Position numbers and translations under genes: made by a program. Shown one piece after another: positions 32,984 to 42,171 of a stretch of DNA of 64,000 nucleotides. Within the stretch, counting starts at the first letter, position 1; every line of letters begins with the position of its first letter. Below the pieces are notes generated by a model. The model did no database searches, was not told the DNA's origin, and saw nothing but the letters and a program-made list of their open reading frames with translations. This stretch comes from Nocardia abscessus NBRC 100374 (GTDB lineage: Bacteria > Actinomycetota > Actinomycetes > Mycobacteriales > Mycobacteriaceae), in the NCBI RefSeq assembly GCF_000308455.1, contig NZ_BAFP01000109.1:1-64000 (forward strand). Direction: 5' to 3'.

Positions 32984-34029
32984 CCCTGGACGCGCACCTG
33001 CGGATCACCCGGGCGTCGTTCCGGCTCGACCTCTCCGTGACCGTCGCGCCGGGTGAGGTGGTCGCCCTGCTCGGCCCCAACGGCGCGGGCAAGACCACGG
33101 CGTTGCGAGCGCTGGCCGGGCTCACGCCGCTCACCGCGGGCTCGATCCGGCTCGACGGCGAGTCCTGGGACGCGCCGCCGAAGGTGTTCGTGCCCGCCGA
33201 GCGTCGGCGGATCGGCGTCGTCTTCCAGGACTACCTGCTGTTCGCCCACCTCAGCGCGCTGGAGAACGTCGCGTTCGGACTGCGCGCTCGCGGGCACGGC
33301 CGGGCGGCGGCTCGTGAACGCGCCGCGCACTGGCTGGAGCGCGTCGGCCTGGCGCCGCAGGCCGGCGTCAAGCCGCGCGCCCTGTCCGGCGGCCAGGCCC
33401 AGCGGGTGGCGCTGGCCAGGGCGCTCGCCACCGACCCGGCGCTGCTGCTGCTCGACGAACCGCTGGCCGCGCTGGACGCGAGCACGCGTCTTCGGGTCCG
33501 TTCGGATCTGGCCCACCATCTGGCCGACTATCCCGGGCACACCGTGCTCGTCACGCACGATGCGCTGGACGCGATGGTCCTGGCCGACCGCCTGGTGATC
33601 GTCGAGCACGGCGCCGTGGTGCAGCAGGGCCCGCCCGCCGAGGTCGCGCGACAGCCGCGCTCCGACTACGTCGCCAATCTGGTCGGGCTCAACCTCTATC
33701 GCGGGACGGCGCGCGGCACCGCCGTCGACCTCGCCGCCGAAGGGTCGTTCACGGTCGCCGAGCCGGGCGAGGGGCCGGTGCACGTCGCCTTCGCACCGAC
33801 CGCGGTCGGTTTGCATCCGCAGCCGCCGTCGGGCAGCCCGCGCAACACCTGGCCGGTCACCGTGGCCGCGATCGAGCAGCACGCCCACACCATCCGGGTC
33901 CGGCTCGACGGCGGCCCGCCCGTGCTCGCCGACATCACCCCGGCCACCGTCGCCGAACTGCGCCTTCGGCCCGGCACGCGACTGTGGGCCGCGGTCAAAG
34001 CCACCGAAATCCACACCTACCCCGCGTGA
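32980..34029 (+). CDS. modC: Molybdate ABC transporter ATPase ModC
   Basis: The product is 349 residues, starting at GTG 32980 over the modB stop. ABC motifs are Walker A GPNGAGKTT, Q-loop VFQDYLLF, signature LSGGQAQRVALARAL, Walker B LLLLDEPLAALD and H-loop TVLVTHD. The C-terminal 110 residues form a TOBE regulatory domain (VTVAAIEQHAHTIRVRLDG...ADITPATVAEL), as in ModC. It supplies the energy for molybdate import and could be feedback-inhibited through the TOBE domain. Confidence 0.93.
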   Translation: MTLDAHLRITRASFRLDLSVTVAPGEVVALLGPNGAGKTTALRALAGLTPLTAGSIRLDGESWDAPPKVFVPAERRRIGVVFQDYLLFAHLSALENVAFGLRARGHGRAAARERAAHWLERVGLAPQAGVKPRALSGGQAQRVALARALATDPALLLLDEPLAALDASTRLRVRSDLAHHLADYPGHTVLVTHDALDAMVLADRLVIVEHGAVVQQGPPAEVARQPRSDYVANLVGLNLYRGTARGTAVDLAAEGSFTVAEPGEGPVHVAFAPTAVGLHPQPPSGSPRNTWPVTVAAIEQHAHTIRVRLDGGPPVLADITPATVAELRLRPGTRLWAAVKATEIHTYPA

Positions 34030-34066
34030 GTCAGCCGACGGAATGGCCAGATGCGGCGAATTCGTG

Positions 34067-34096
34067 TTAACTTAATCGAGAATGGGAATTAACTTA
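34067..34096. promoter_or_regulatory. TTAACTTA direct repeats upstream of the thiolase operon
   Basis: TTAACTTA occurs at 34067-34074 and 34089-34096, 22 nt apart (two helical turns), in an AT-rich island 12-41 nt before the thiolase start. It probably contains the promoter and an operator; the regulator is unknown. Confidence 0.4.
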
Positions 34097-34107
34097 GCTG
34101 ATCGGAG

Positions 34108-35283
34108 ATGGCTATGACGTCCGCCGTCATCGTCGATGTCGTCCGTACACCGTCCGGTAAGGGCAAGGCGGGCGGGGGCCTGTCCGAGGTGCATCCGGCC
34201 ACCTTGCTGGCGGGCGTGCTCGCCGAACTCGTCGCCCGCAACGACCTCGATCCCGCGGTGGTGGACGACGTGATCGGCGGATGCGTCACGCAGAGCGGTG
34301 AGCAGGCGTTCAACATCAGCAGGACCGCCGCGCTGGCCGCGGGGTTCCCGGAGTCGGTGCCCGCCACCACGGTGGACCGGCAGTGCGGGTCCAGCCAGCA
34401 GGCCGCGCACTTCGCGGCGCAGGGCGTCATCGCGGGCGCCTATGACGTCGTGATCGCGTGCGGCGTCGAATCGATGAGCCGCGCCCCGATGTTCTCCAAT
34501 GGCCAGGGCAAGGACGCCAACCGCGGCCCGCTCGCGCACCGGTACCCGGACGGCCTGGTGCAGCAGGGCATCGCGGCCGAGGTGATCAGCGCCCGGTGGA
34601 AGTTCGATCGCACCGCGCTCGACGAATTCGCCGCCCGCTCGCATCGCCTCGCCGCCCGGACCGCGGCGGCCGGCGGTTTCGACAACGAACTGCTCCCCGC
34701 GGGCACGCTGACGGCGGACGAGACCATCCGGCCCGCCACCACCGGCGAGAGCCTCGCCAAGCTGCGGCCCGCCTTCGTCGATGACCAGTACACGGCGCGT
34801 TTCCCCGAGATCGAGTGGTCGATCACACCGGGCAACTCCTCGCCGCTGACCGATGGGGCCTCCGCCGCGCTGATCATGAGCGAGGCGGCCGCGGCGAAGC
34901 TCGGCTTGCGTCCGCGCGCCCGATTCCACTCCTTCGCGGTGGTGGGCGACGACCCGCTGCTCATGCTCACGGCCGTCATCCCCGCCACCCGCAAGGCGCT
35001 GGACCGGGTGGGGCTGCGCATCGACGATATCGACGCCTACGAGGTGAACGAGGCGTTCGCGCCGGTGCCGCTGGTCTGGCAGCACGAGGTGAACGCCGAT
35101 CCGGACCGGCTGAATCCGCGCGGCGGCGCGATCGCCCTCGGCCACCCACTGGGCGCCTCCGGCACCCGCATCCTGGCGACGCTGGTCAACCACCTGGAGC
35201 AGACCGGCGGCCGGTACGGCCTGCAGACGATGTGCGAGGCGGGTGGTCTGGCCAACGCGACGATCATCGAACGTCTCGGATGA
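34108..35283 (+). CDS. Acetyl-CoA acetyltransferase / 3-ketoacyl-CoA thiolase
   Basis: The product is 391 residues, a type II thiolase. Nucleophile Cys93 lies in DRQCGSSQQ, His346 in ALGHPLGASG and Cys376 in MCEAGG; NEAFAP is present. It can run in the degradative or synthetic direction. GGAG precedes the ATG. The following SDR gene overlaps its stop by 4 nt, so the pair probably acts on consecutive acyl-CoA intermediates. This resembles the FadA-type steroid or fatty-acid thiolases of mycolic-acid actinomycetes, but chain-length preference cannot be read. Confidence 0.92.
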   Translation: MAMTSAVIVDVVRTPSGKGKAGGGLSEVHPATLLAGVLAELVARNDLDPAVVDDVIGGCVTQSGEQAFNISRTAALAAGFPESVPATTVDRQCGSSQQAAHFAAQGVIAGAYDVVIACGVESMSRAPMFSNGQGKDANRGPLAHRYPDGLVQQGIAAEVISARWKFDRTALDEFAARSHRLAARTAAAGGFDNELLPAGTLTADETIRPATTGESLAKLRPAFVDDQYTARFPEIEWSITPGNSSPLTDGASAALIMSEAAAAKLGLRPRARFHSFAVVGDDPLLMLTAVIPATRKALDRVGLRIDDIDAYEVNEAFAPVPLVWQHEVNADPDRLNPRGGAIALGHPLGASGTRILATLVNHLEQTGGRYGLQTMCEAGGLANATIIERLG

Positions 35284-36020
35284 GCACCCGCACCGCGCTG
35301 GTCACCGGCGGGTCACGGGGCATCGGCGCCGAGGTGGCGCGCCGCCTGGCAGGCGAGGGCTATCACCTGACTCTCGCCGCGCGCACGGCCGAGACCCTCG
35401 AGGAGACCGCGGCCCGCCTGCGCGGCGAGACAGGGGCCGAAGTGCATCCGGTGGTCGCGCAGATGAACGACCTCGACCAGGTGCGCGCCTTGGTGCGGGC
35501 ACACGAGGAACGCTTCGGCGGAATGAACGCGCTGGTGCTGAGTGCGGGCACCGGCACGGCCGGGAATGTGGCGGATCTGGCCGCGAAGGCCTACGAGCGC
35601 ATGCTGGACGTGAACTTCCGCGCGCCGCTCACGCTGATCCAGGCGGCGCTTCCGCTGCTGCGCAAGAGCGCGGAGACCGACTGGGAGCGGGGCGCGAAGA
35701 TCATCGCGCTCGCGTCGATCACCGGCGTCGCCGGAGAGGCGGGCCTCGCCGCCTACGGCGCCACCAAAGCGGCGCTGATCTCGCTGTGCGAGACCGTCTC
35801 CCTCGAGGAGTCCGGCAACGGTGTGAGTGCGACCGCGGTGTCCCCCGGCTACGTCGACACGGACATGACCGCCTGGAAACGCGACGTTCTCGACCGGTCC
35901 GCCATGCTCACCCCCGGCGATGTCGCCGGGATGGTCCTGGCGATCACCCGGTTGTCCCGCAACGCGGTGGTGCCGAACATCGTGCTGTCGCGAGCAGGCG
36001 ACCAGCTGTGGCGTGCCTGA
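35280..36020 (+). CDS. Short-chain dehydrogenase/reductase paired with the thiolase
   Basis: The product is 246 residues. It has VTGGSRGIG, LVLSAGTGTAG in place of the NNAG motif, and Tyr-Lys in AAYGATKAA. ATG 35280 overlaps the thiolase stop. Classical SDR; likely a 3-hydroxyacyl or other alcohol dehydrogenase/ketoreductase acting with the thiolase. The fit to the FabG subfamily is loose because NAG is replaced by SAG. Confidence 0.87.
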   Translation: MSTRTALVTGGSRGIGAEVARRLAGEGYHLTLAARTAETLEETAARLRGETGAEVHPVVAQMNDLDQVRALVRAHEERFGGMNALVLSAGTGTAGNVADLAAKAYERMLDVNFRAPLTLIQAALPLLRKSAETDWERGAKIIALASITGVAGEAGLAAYGATKAALISLCETVSLEESGNGVSATAVSPGYVDTDMTAWKRDVLDRSAMLTPGDVAGMVLAITRLSRNAVVPNIVLSRAGDQLWRA

Positions 36021-36186
36021 ACACCGTTACCGGGCAGCGATCGATGTGGCGGTTCGGTCTCGACAGAGCGCGCCGAATCGTCATCCGGTGAATCCCGATT
36101 CGGTTCGATCAATTCGATTCCGAATTGTCTAATTCATCGCGCTGAGCACCGACATCAAGTGTTCGGTATTACAGCTGAAAAATAGC

Positions 36187-36220
36187 CCGGCGCCTACCGC
36201 GCAAATGCGGTAGGCGCCGG
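36187..36220 (-). terminator. Rho-independent terminator of the rpf-like gene
   Basis: CCGGCGCCTACCGC (36187-36200) pairs perfectly with GCGGTAGGCGCCGG (36207-36220) around a 6-nt loop. On the minus strand it is followed by TATTTTT. It lies 8 nt past the Rpf-like stop codon. Confidence 0.88.
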
Positions 36221-36227
36221 TTGCGCA

Positions 36228-37249
<1,022 letters not shown>

Positions 37250-37714
37250 CTACTTCCCGTGCGCCCGCAGCTGGTAGAGCCCCTCGGTCTCCGCGACGAC
37301 CACGCCCGCGGTGTCGGTGACCACGGCCCGCAAGGTGAAGTCGGATTTGCCGTTCGCCGCCGCCTCCGCGGTGATGCGCGCGATCTCCTCCTCCGACAGC
37401 GTCGCCTCCGCCCGCACGTCGGTCTTGGCCGGCTTGCGGAAGAAGATCCGCAGGTCCTTCACCAGCGGATAGAACGCCGAGTTGTCGAAGGTCGCCACCG
37501 CGATCGCGCCACCGAGGATCTCGGCCACGGTGAACAGGACGCCGGCGTACATCACGCAGAAGTGGTTGCCGTTGCCCTCAGCGGGTACCGAGGTCGCCGC
37601 GAAACCGCGCCGGACCTCCACCGCCTGAACACCCATCTTGTGCGCGATCGGGATGGTGAATTCCAATGCCCCGTTGACGATGTCCTTGAACGGAGGAGTT
37701 TCGACGTCGCTCAT
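37250..37714 (-). CDS. Hotdog-fold (DUF4442/PaaI-like) acyl-CoA thioesterase-like protein
   Basis: The product is 154 residues. The hotdog helix is in GNHFCVMYAGVLFTVAEILGGAIAVAT, followed by KDLRIFFRKPAKTDVRAEATLSEEE and GKSDFTLRAVVTDTAGVVVAETEGLYQLR, as in DUF4442-type members. The Asn/His-based catalytic pattern of active PaaI enzymes is replaced by YAGVLFT, so activity is uncertain. It lies downstream of an acyl-CoA dehydrogenase gene in the same direction, 145 nt away, and probably acts in fatty acyl-CoA metabolism. Confidence 0.8.
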   Translation of the reverse strand: MSDVETPPFKDIVNGALEFTIPIAHKMGVQAVEVRRGFAATSVPAEGNGNHFCVMYAGVLFTVAEILGGAIAVATFDNSAFYPLVKDLRIFFRKPAKTDVRAEATLSEEEIARITAEAAANGKSDFTLRAVVTDTAGVVVAETEGLYQLRAHGK

Positions 37715-37859
37715 CGCAATCGTCCCTTCACGCCGGAGGTGGCCAGCACCTCGTTGTCTCTGCCACGGCCACCTCGGTGGACCTCACCGAAGCGTAGGCC
37801 CTCGGATTCACAGACCGACAGGGTGTTGGCAGTTTGCCAACACCGTCGGCCGCGGGCGC

Positions 37860-39005
37860 TCAGAGGCTTCGGGCGATGATCTCCTTCATGATCTCGTTGG
37901 TGCCGCCGTAGATCTTCTGCACCCGGTTGTCGGTCCACATCCGCGAGATCGGATATTCGCTCATGTAGCCGTATCCGCCGTGCAGCTGCAGGCATTCGTC
38001 GGCCACGGACGCGGCACGGTCGGTGGTCCACCACTTGGCCATGGCGACGGTCGGGATGTCCAGATCGCCGCGCAGATGCCGCACGATGCAGTCGTCCAGG
38101 AAGACCCGGGCCACCCTGGCCTCGGTGGCCACCTCGGCGAGCTTGAACTTGGTGTTCTGGAACGCGAACACCGGCTTGCCGAAGGCATGGCGCTCCTTGG
38201 TGTAGCGCAGCGTCACCTCGAGCGCGGCCTCCATCGCGGCCACCGATCCCACGGCGATGATCAGCCGCTCCTGCGGGAGCTGCTGCATCAGCTGGATGAA
38301 ACCCTGCCCCTCCCGCGTGCCGAGCAGGTTCGCCACCGGGACCCGCACGTCCTCGAAGAACAGCTCGGAAGTGTCCTGCCCCTTCTGGCCGACCTTGTCC
38401 AGCACGCGGCCGCGCCGGAAGCCGGGCCGGTCGGCTTCGACCAGGATCAGCGAGATGCCGCCGGCGCCCGCGCTGGTGTCGGTCTTGGCGACGACGATGA
38501 TGAGATCGGCCTGGCTGCCGTTGGTGATGAAGGTCTTCGAGCCGTTCACCACGTACTCGTCGCCGTCGCGGATCGCCTTGGTCTTGACGTTCTGCAGGTC
38601 AGACCCGGTGCCGGGCTCGGTCATGGCGATCGCGCCGACGACCTCACCGCTGGCCATCTTCGGCAGCCACTGCCGCTTCTGCTCCTCGGTGCCGTAGTGC
38701 AGCAGGTAGTGCGCGACGATGCCGCTGTGCAGGGTGGCGCCCCATGAGGTGTCGAACGCCTTGGCCTGTTCCTCGATGAGCACGGCCTCGTGCGCGAAGG
38801 TGCCGCCGCCACCGCCGTACTCCTCCGGGATCGACACGCACAGCAGGCCGAGCGCGCCGGCCTTCGTCCAGAAGTCGCGGTCGACGTGGTGCTGCTCGAT
38901 GAACTTGTCGATGTTCGGCGTCAACTCCTTCGCGAAGAACGAGCGGGCGAGCTCGCGCAGGGCGTCCAGGTCGTCATCGAGCCAGGCGGACCGGTAGGTC
39001 GTCAT
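37860..39005 (-). CDS. Acyl-CoA dehydrogenase
   Basis: The product is 381 residues from ATG 39005. All acyl-CoA dehydrogenase parts are present: N-terminal helical domain, AMTEPGTGSDLQNVKTKA for flavin binding, FITNGSQADLIIVVAKT, RHAFGKPVFAFQNTKFKLAE, and the C-terminal QLHGGYGYMSEYPISRMWTDNRVQKIYGGTNEIMKEIIA. The catalytic base would be supplied by the Glu in YGGTNEI or its helix G equivalent. FAD enzyme that introduces an alpha-beta double bond in an acyl-CoA. Divergent from a TetR gene with two perfect operators between them. Confidence 0.93.
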   Translation of the reverse strand: MTTYRSAWLDDDLDALRELARSFFAKELTPNIDKFIEQHHVDRDFWTKAGALGLLCVSIPEEYGGGGGTFAHEAVLIEEQAKAFDTSWGATLHSGIVAHYLLHYGTEEQKRQWLPKMASGEVVGAIAMTEPGTGSDLQNVKTKAIRDGDEYVVNGSKTFITNGSQADLIIVVAKTDTSAGAGGISLILVEADRPGFRRGRVLDKVGQKGQDTSELFFEDVRVPVANLLGTREGQGFIQLMQQLPQERLIIAVGSVAAMEAALEVTLRYTKERHAFGKPVFAFQNTKFKLAEVATEARVARVFLDDCIVRHLRGDLDIPTVAMAKWWTTDRAASVADECLQLHGGYGYMSEYPISRMWTDNRVQKIYGGTNEIMKEIIARSL

Positions 39006-39044
39006 CGGGGTTTTCCTCGCGAAAGTCTGATACCGACAGTTACG

Positions 39045-39086
39045 GGTACAGTGTGTACCAACGGCCCGCCGGGTACAAGGTGTACC
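39045..39086. promoter_or_regulatory. Twin palindromic operators GGTACA-N3-TGTACC
   Basis: Two perfect 6-3-6 palindromes, at 39045-39059 (spacer GTG) and 39072-39086 (spacer AGG), 27 nt centre to centre. They lie between the divergent acyl-CoA dehydrogenase and TetR genes and end about 32 nt before the TetR start. This is a typical TetR-type double operator that would repress both genes. Confidence 0.75.
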
Positions 39087-39118
39087 ACTGGACTCCCCGG
39101 ACCGATACGCTGAGCACC

Positions 39119-39790
39119 GTGGCACGACAACCCTGGGTGGACACCGCCGACGCGCGGCGCTCCACCAGCACGAGGCCCGGCCGCGACGAGCGCCGCCGAG
39201 CCATCGTGCAAGCCGCGATCGCGGCGATCGAGGAGGACGGCCCGCACGCGCTGACCGGCCGGATCGCCGACCGCGCCGGATTGGCCAGAACCCACGTCTA
39301 CCGGCACTTCGCCAGCAAGGAAGAGCTGGACCTGGCGGTGGCCCGCCACGCACACCACGATCTGACCGAGCGGATCCGCGCGCAATTGGCCGTGCACGGC
39401 ACCCCGCTGGACATCATTCGAGCGCCCTTGGCCCAGCACGTCCGCTGGGCCGCCGAGCATCCCAATCTCTATCGCTTCCTGGTCGGACGCGACTACCGGC
39501 GCGGCCGCAACGAGCCGCGCGTCGGCGGGAGCGCCTTCGCCGCCGAGATCTCCGCGGCCGCGGCTGGCTACCTGCCGGAATTCGGGGCCGACCCGCTGGC
39601 CGCGGATCGCGTGGTGGTCGCGCTCCTGGGCCTGGTCGACGCTTCGGTGCGGTGGTGGCTGGCGCACCACGACACCACCGAGGCCGCCCTCGTCGATCGC
39701 CTCGCCACCGAGTGCTGGCTGATCATCGACAACCGGCTGCGCGATCTCGGCATCGCGATCGACCCACGAAAACCATTGCCGGGCAACTGA
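39119..39790 (+). CDS. TetR-family regulator of the acyl-CoA dehydrogenase gene
   Basis: The product is 223 residues from GTG 39119. HTH region: DERRRAIVQAAIAAIEEDGPHALTGRIADRAGLARTHVYRHFASKEELDLAVA. The C-terminal part, WAAEHPNLYRFLVG and LVDASVRWWLAHHDTTEAALVDRLATECWLIID, resembles TetR regulators of fatty-acid and lipid genes in mycobacteria. Candidate ligand is an acyl-CoA. Starting at GTG keeps both operators outside the coding region. Confidence 0.87.
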   Translation: MARQPWVDTADARRSTSTRPGRDERRRAIVQAAIAAIEEDGPHALTGRIADRAGLARTHVYRHFASKEELDLAVARHAHHDLTERIRAQLAVHGTPLDIIRAPLAQHVRWAAEHPNLYRFLVGRDYRRGRNEPRVGGSAFAAEISAAAAGYLPEFGADPLAADRVVVALLGLVDASVRWWLAHHDTTEAALVDRLATECWLIIDNRLRDLGIAIDPRKPLPGN

Positions 39791-39813
39791 TCAGCACCTC
39801 CGGCGCCGACGCC

Positions 39814-40380
39814 TCAGCGCGCGGCGGGAACGACTTCCCGCGTGATGGCGTGCACGAAATCGGGAAGATCACCGGGGTTGCGCGAGGTGAGCAGTGTCCA
39901 CCCGTCCTCGGTGGAGCGGACCGCCGGTTCGTCGACCCACGCGCCGCCGGCATTGTCGATGTCGATCCGGAGCGAGAAGTACGAGGTCAGCGTCTTACCC
40001 GACACCAGCTCGGCATTCACCAGCAGCCAGGGGCCGTGGCAGATCGCGGCGATCGGCTTGCCCGCGCCCGCGAATTCCCGGGCCAGTTCGATCGCCCGGT
40101 CGGTGACCCGCAACTTGTCGGCGTTCACCGTGCCGCCGGGCACCACGAGCACGTCGAAGTCGTCCACGGAGACCTCGTGCAGTGACGTATCCGGTTGTAC
40201 GACCGCGTCTTTGTCCGTGTCGTGCCGGAAGGTCTGCACCTCTTCGCGCTTCGGCGCGGCATGGGTGACCCGGGCGCCCCGTTTACGCAGTTCGTCGCGC
40301 GGCACCAGCAGTTCGTCCCGCTCCACCCCGGTGTTCGAGGTGATGATCAGGACCCGCGTCCCATCCAGCTGATCGGTCAT
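39814..40380 (-). CDS. DJ-1/PfpI-family protein
   Basis: The product is 188 residues. DJ-1/PfpI core: RVLIITSNTGVERDELLVPRDEL, DFDVLVVPGGTVNADKLR, and nucleophile Cys in IAAICHGPWLLVNAE with His next to it, the pattern of PfpI/YhbO-type glyoxalase or deglycase enzymes. The Glu partner is in VERDE. It may detoxify aldehydes such as methylglyoxal or act as a chaperone. It lies downstream of a MerR gene in the same direction, 60 nt away. Confidence 0.87.
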   Translation of the reverse strand: MTDQLDGTRVLIITSNTGVERDELLVPRDELRKRGARVTHAAPKREEVQTFRHDTDKDAVVQPDTSLHEVSVDDFDVLVVPGGTVNADKLRVTDRAIELAREFAGAGKPIAAICHGPWLLVNAELVSGKTLTSYFSLRIDIDNAGGAWVDEPAVRSTEDGWTLLTSRNPGDLPDFVHAITREVVPAAR

Positions 40381-40440
40381 GAGCGACTCTCCTTTCGCCT
40401 CGGGTTGGTCCTGTTTTCGGCATGCCGCGCGCGGGCCGGA

Positions 40441-41100
40441 CTAAACCTCGCCGGGGCGACGATCCGCGGCCTCGTCCGGCGGCAACAGCGTGCTGGAGAG
40501 ATGCTCCTGCGCCAAACGGCGCAGTGCGGCGAGCAGGGTATCGCCCAGAATCGTTCCCACGATGGCGGTTTCGGTCATCCGTTCCACGCCGGGCTCGGTG
40601 CGCACCAAGGCGATATCGGTGGCCGCGATGGCTTCGCTGGCGGCCGCGTAGTCGTCCATCGCGCCGACCACGTCGCCGTGGCCGAGCAGGCGCAGCGCGG
40701 CGCAGACGTCGACGAGGGTGCCACGCGCCGGGCTTTCGTCGTGGATCCGCCAGCCGCGCCGGTCCAGCAGTGCCGCGACGTCCTCGGCGGCGGCCTCCCG
40801 CTGTTCGCCGCCCACCTGTGACCGGCGCCCACCCAGCGCATACTGCACATGACCGAGCGAATCCCGCGCGGACAGGCTGCCGCTGTCGAGCGCGGCGAGC
40901 AGATCCTTGGCCGCTTCGATGGACACGCCGCCGATGTCCACCAGCGCCCGGATCAGCCGCAGTCTGCTGACGTGGGCATCGCTGTATTCGGCCTGGTTGC
41001 GATGGGTTCGCACGCCGGAAGGCAGTAATCCCTCCCGCACGTAGTACTTGATCGTCGCGGCGGGGACGCCGCTGGCGCGGCTGAGTTCGGCGATCCGCAT
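40441..41100 (-). CDS. MerR-family transcriptional regulator
   Basis: The product is 219 residues. The N-terminal MerR winged helix is clear: MRIAELSRASGVPAATIKYYVREGLLPSGVRTHRNQAEYSDAHVSRLRLIRALVDIGGVSIEAAKDLL. The effector domain has no cysteine cluster, so it is not a metal-thiol sensor. It is divergent from a membrane-protein operon. A palindrome sits in the 18-19-nt spacer of that operon's promoter, the classic MerR activator geometry. Confidence 0.9.
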   Translation of the reverse strand: MRIAELSRASGVPAATIKYYVREGLLPSGVRTHRNQAEYSDAHVSRLRLIRALVDIGGVSIEAAKDLLAALDSGSLSARDSLGHVQYALGGRRSQVGGEQREAAAEDVAALLDRRGWRIHDESPARGTLVDVCAALRLLGHGDVVGAMDDYAAASEAIAATDIALVRTEPGVERMTETAIVGTILGDTLLAALRRLAQEHLSSTLLPPDEAADRRPGEV

Positions 41101-41126
41101 CGGACTCCTCGGGCTCGGACGGCACC

Positions 41127-41178
41127 TTGACAGTGGATAGTACGACTATCCATAATTTGAGTAGATAGTACAACTATC
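41127..41178 (+). promoter_or_regulatory. MerR-type promoter with operator in the spacer, plus second palindrome
   Basis: The -35 box TTGACA (41127-41132) and -10 CATAAT (41151-41156) are 18 nt apart. The spacer holds the perfect palindrome TGGATAGT-ACG-ACTATCCA (41134-41152). A second copy, GATAGT-ACA-ACTATC, lies at 41164-41178. MerR proteins activate promoters whose spacers are too long by twisting DNA. A leftward promoter for merR probably overlaps both. Confidence 0.75.
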
Positions 41179-41208
41179 GATACTTCCAGTTCCGAAAGGT
41201 CCGACGCA

Positions 41209-42171
41209 GTGACCACCCTTCACCAGCGCTTCCCCGCACTGTCCTGGCATCGCCCGCTGATGCTGCTCGCCGTCGCCATGGCGCTGCTGGTCGTCTGGTC
41301 GATCGGCGGCATGATCGTCGACGACCGCACCCTGACCGGGTTGCCGATCTGGGCGAAATCGGCCAAGTTCGCCCTGTCGGTCCTGATCTACGCCGTCACA
41401 TGGGCCTGGCTGATCGCCCAGCTCACTCGCTGGCGCCGAATCGCCTGGTGGGCGGGCACGGTCGCGGCGCTCGGCCTGGCGCTCGAACTGGTCGTCATCA
41501 CCACCCAGATCGCGCGGGGCACGACCAGTCACTTCAATTTCACGACGCCGTTGAACGCGGCGCTGTGGCAGATCATGGGGTCCTCGATCGTGGTGGTCTG
41601 GGTCGCCACCTTGATCGCGTCGGCCGCGTTGTTCGTCGACCCGGTCACCGACCCCGCCCGCAATGTCGCGATCCGCTTGGGCACCGTGCTGTCACTCGCG
41701 GGCGCCGCGCTCGGAATGCTGATGGTGCCGGCAACGCCCGAACAGCGCGCGGAGGGCGGGCCGATCAGCGGCGCCCACACCGTCGGGCTTCCCGACGGCG
41801 GGCCCGGGCTGCCCGTTCTGGGTTGGAGTACCGCCGGAGGCGATCTGCGCATTCCGCATTTCATCGGAATGCATGCGCTGCAGGTGCTTCCGCTGCTGCT
41901 GCTCGCCCTCGAGTACGGGTCGCGACGGATGCCGGCCCTGCGGTCGGCAGCCACCAGGCGACGACTCGTCGTGATCGCCGCGGCGACCTACGCCGCGCTG
42001 CTCGCGGTGCTGACCTGGCAGGCGCTGCGCGGCCAGTCGGTGGTCCACCCCGATGCGGCGACCCTGCTGGTCCTCGCCGCCGTCGCGCTCGGCGCAGCCG
42101 TGTCCACAGCGGCGGCAATGCGCCCGAAAAACGTTGCGATGAACGGACTCCCGGTCGGGGCGAGCCGATGA
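41209..42171 (+). CDS. Polytopic membrane protein of unknown function
   Basis: The product is 320 residues with seven or eight membrane helices. GTG start at 41209. The motif LTGLPIWAKSAKFALSVLIYAVTWAWL near the N-terminus and RIPHFIGMHALQVLPLL later are conserved-looking blocks with polar residues inside the membrane (His-Phe-x-Gly-Met-His-Ala), suggesting a functional site. I do not recognise a characterised family. It is first in an operon with an ABA4-like and a DoxX-like membrane protein, controlled by the MerR regulator. Confidence 0.8.
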   Translation: MTTLHQRFPALSWHRPLMLLAVAMALLVVWSIGGMIVDDRTLTGLPIWAKSAKFALSVLIYAVTWAWLIAQLTRWRRIAWWAGTVAALGLALELVVITTQIARGTTSHFNFTTPLNAALWQIMGSSIVVVWVATLIASAALFVDPVTDPARNVAIRLGTVLSLAGAALGMLMVPATPEQRAEGGPISGAHTVGLPDGGPGLPVLGWSTAGGDLRIPHFIGMHALQVLPLLLLALEYGSRRMPALRSAATRRRLVVIAAATYAALLAVLTWQALRGQSVVHPDAATLLVLAAVALGAAVSTAAAMRPKNVAMNGLPVGASR

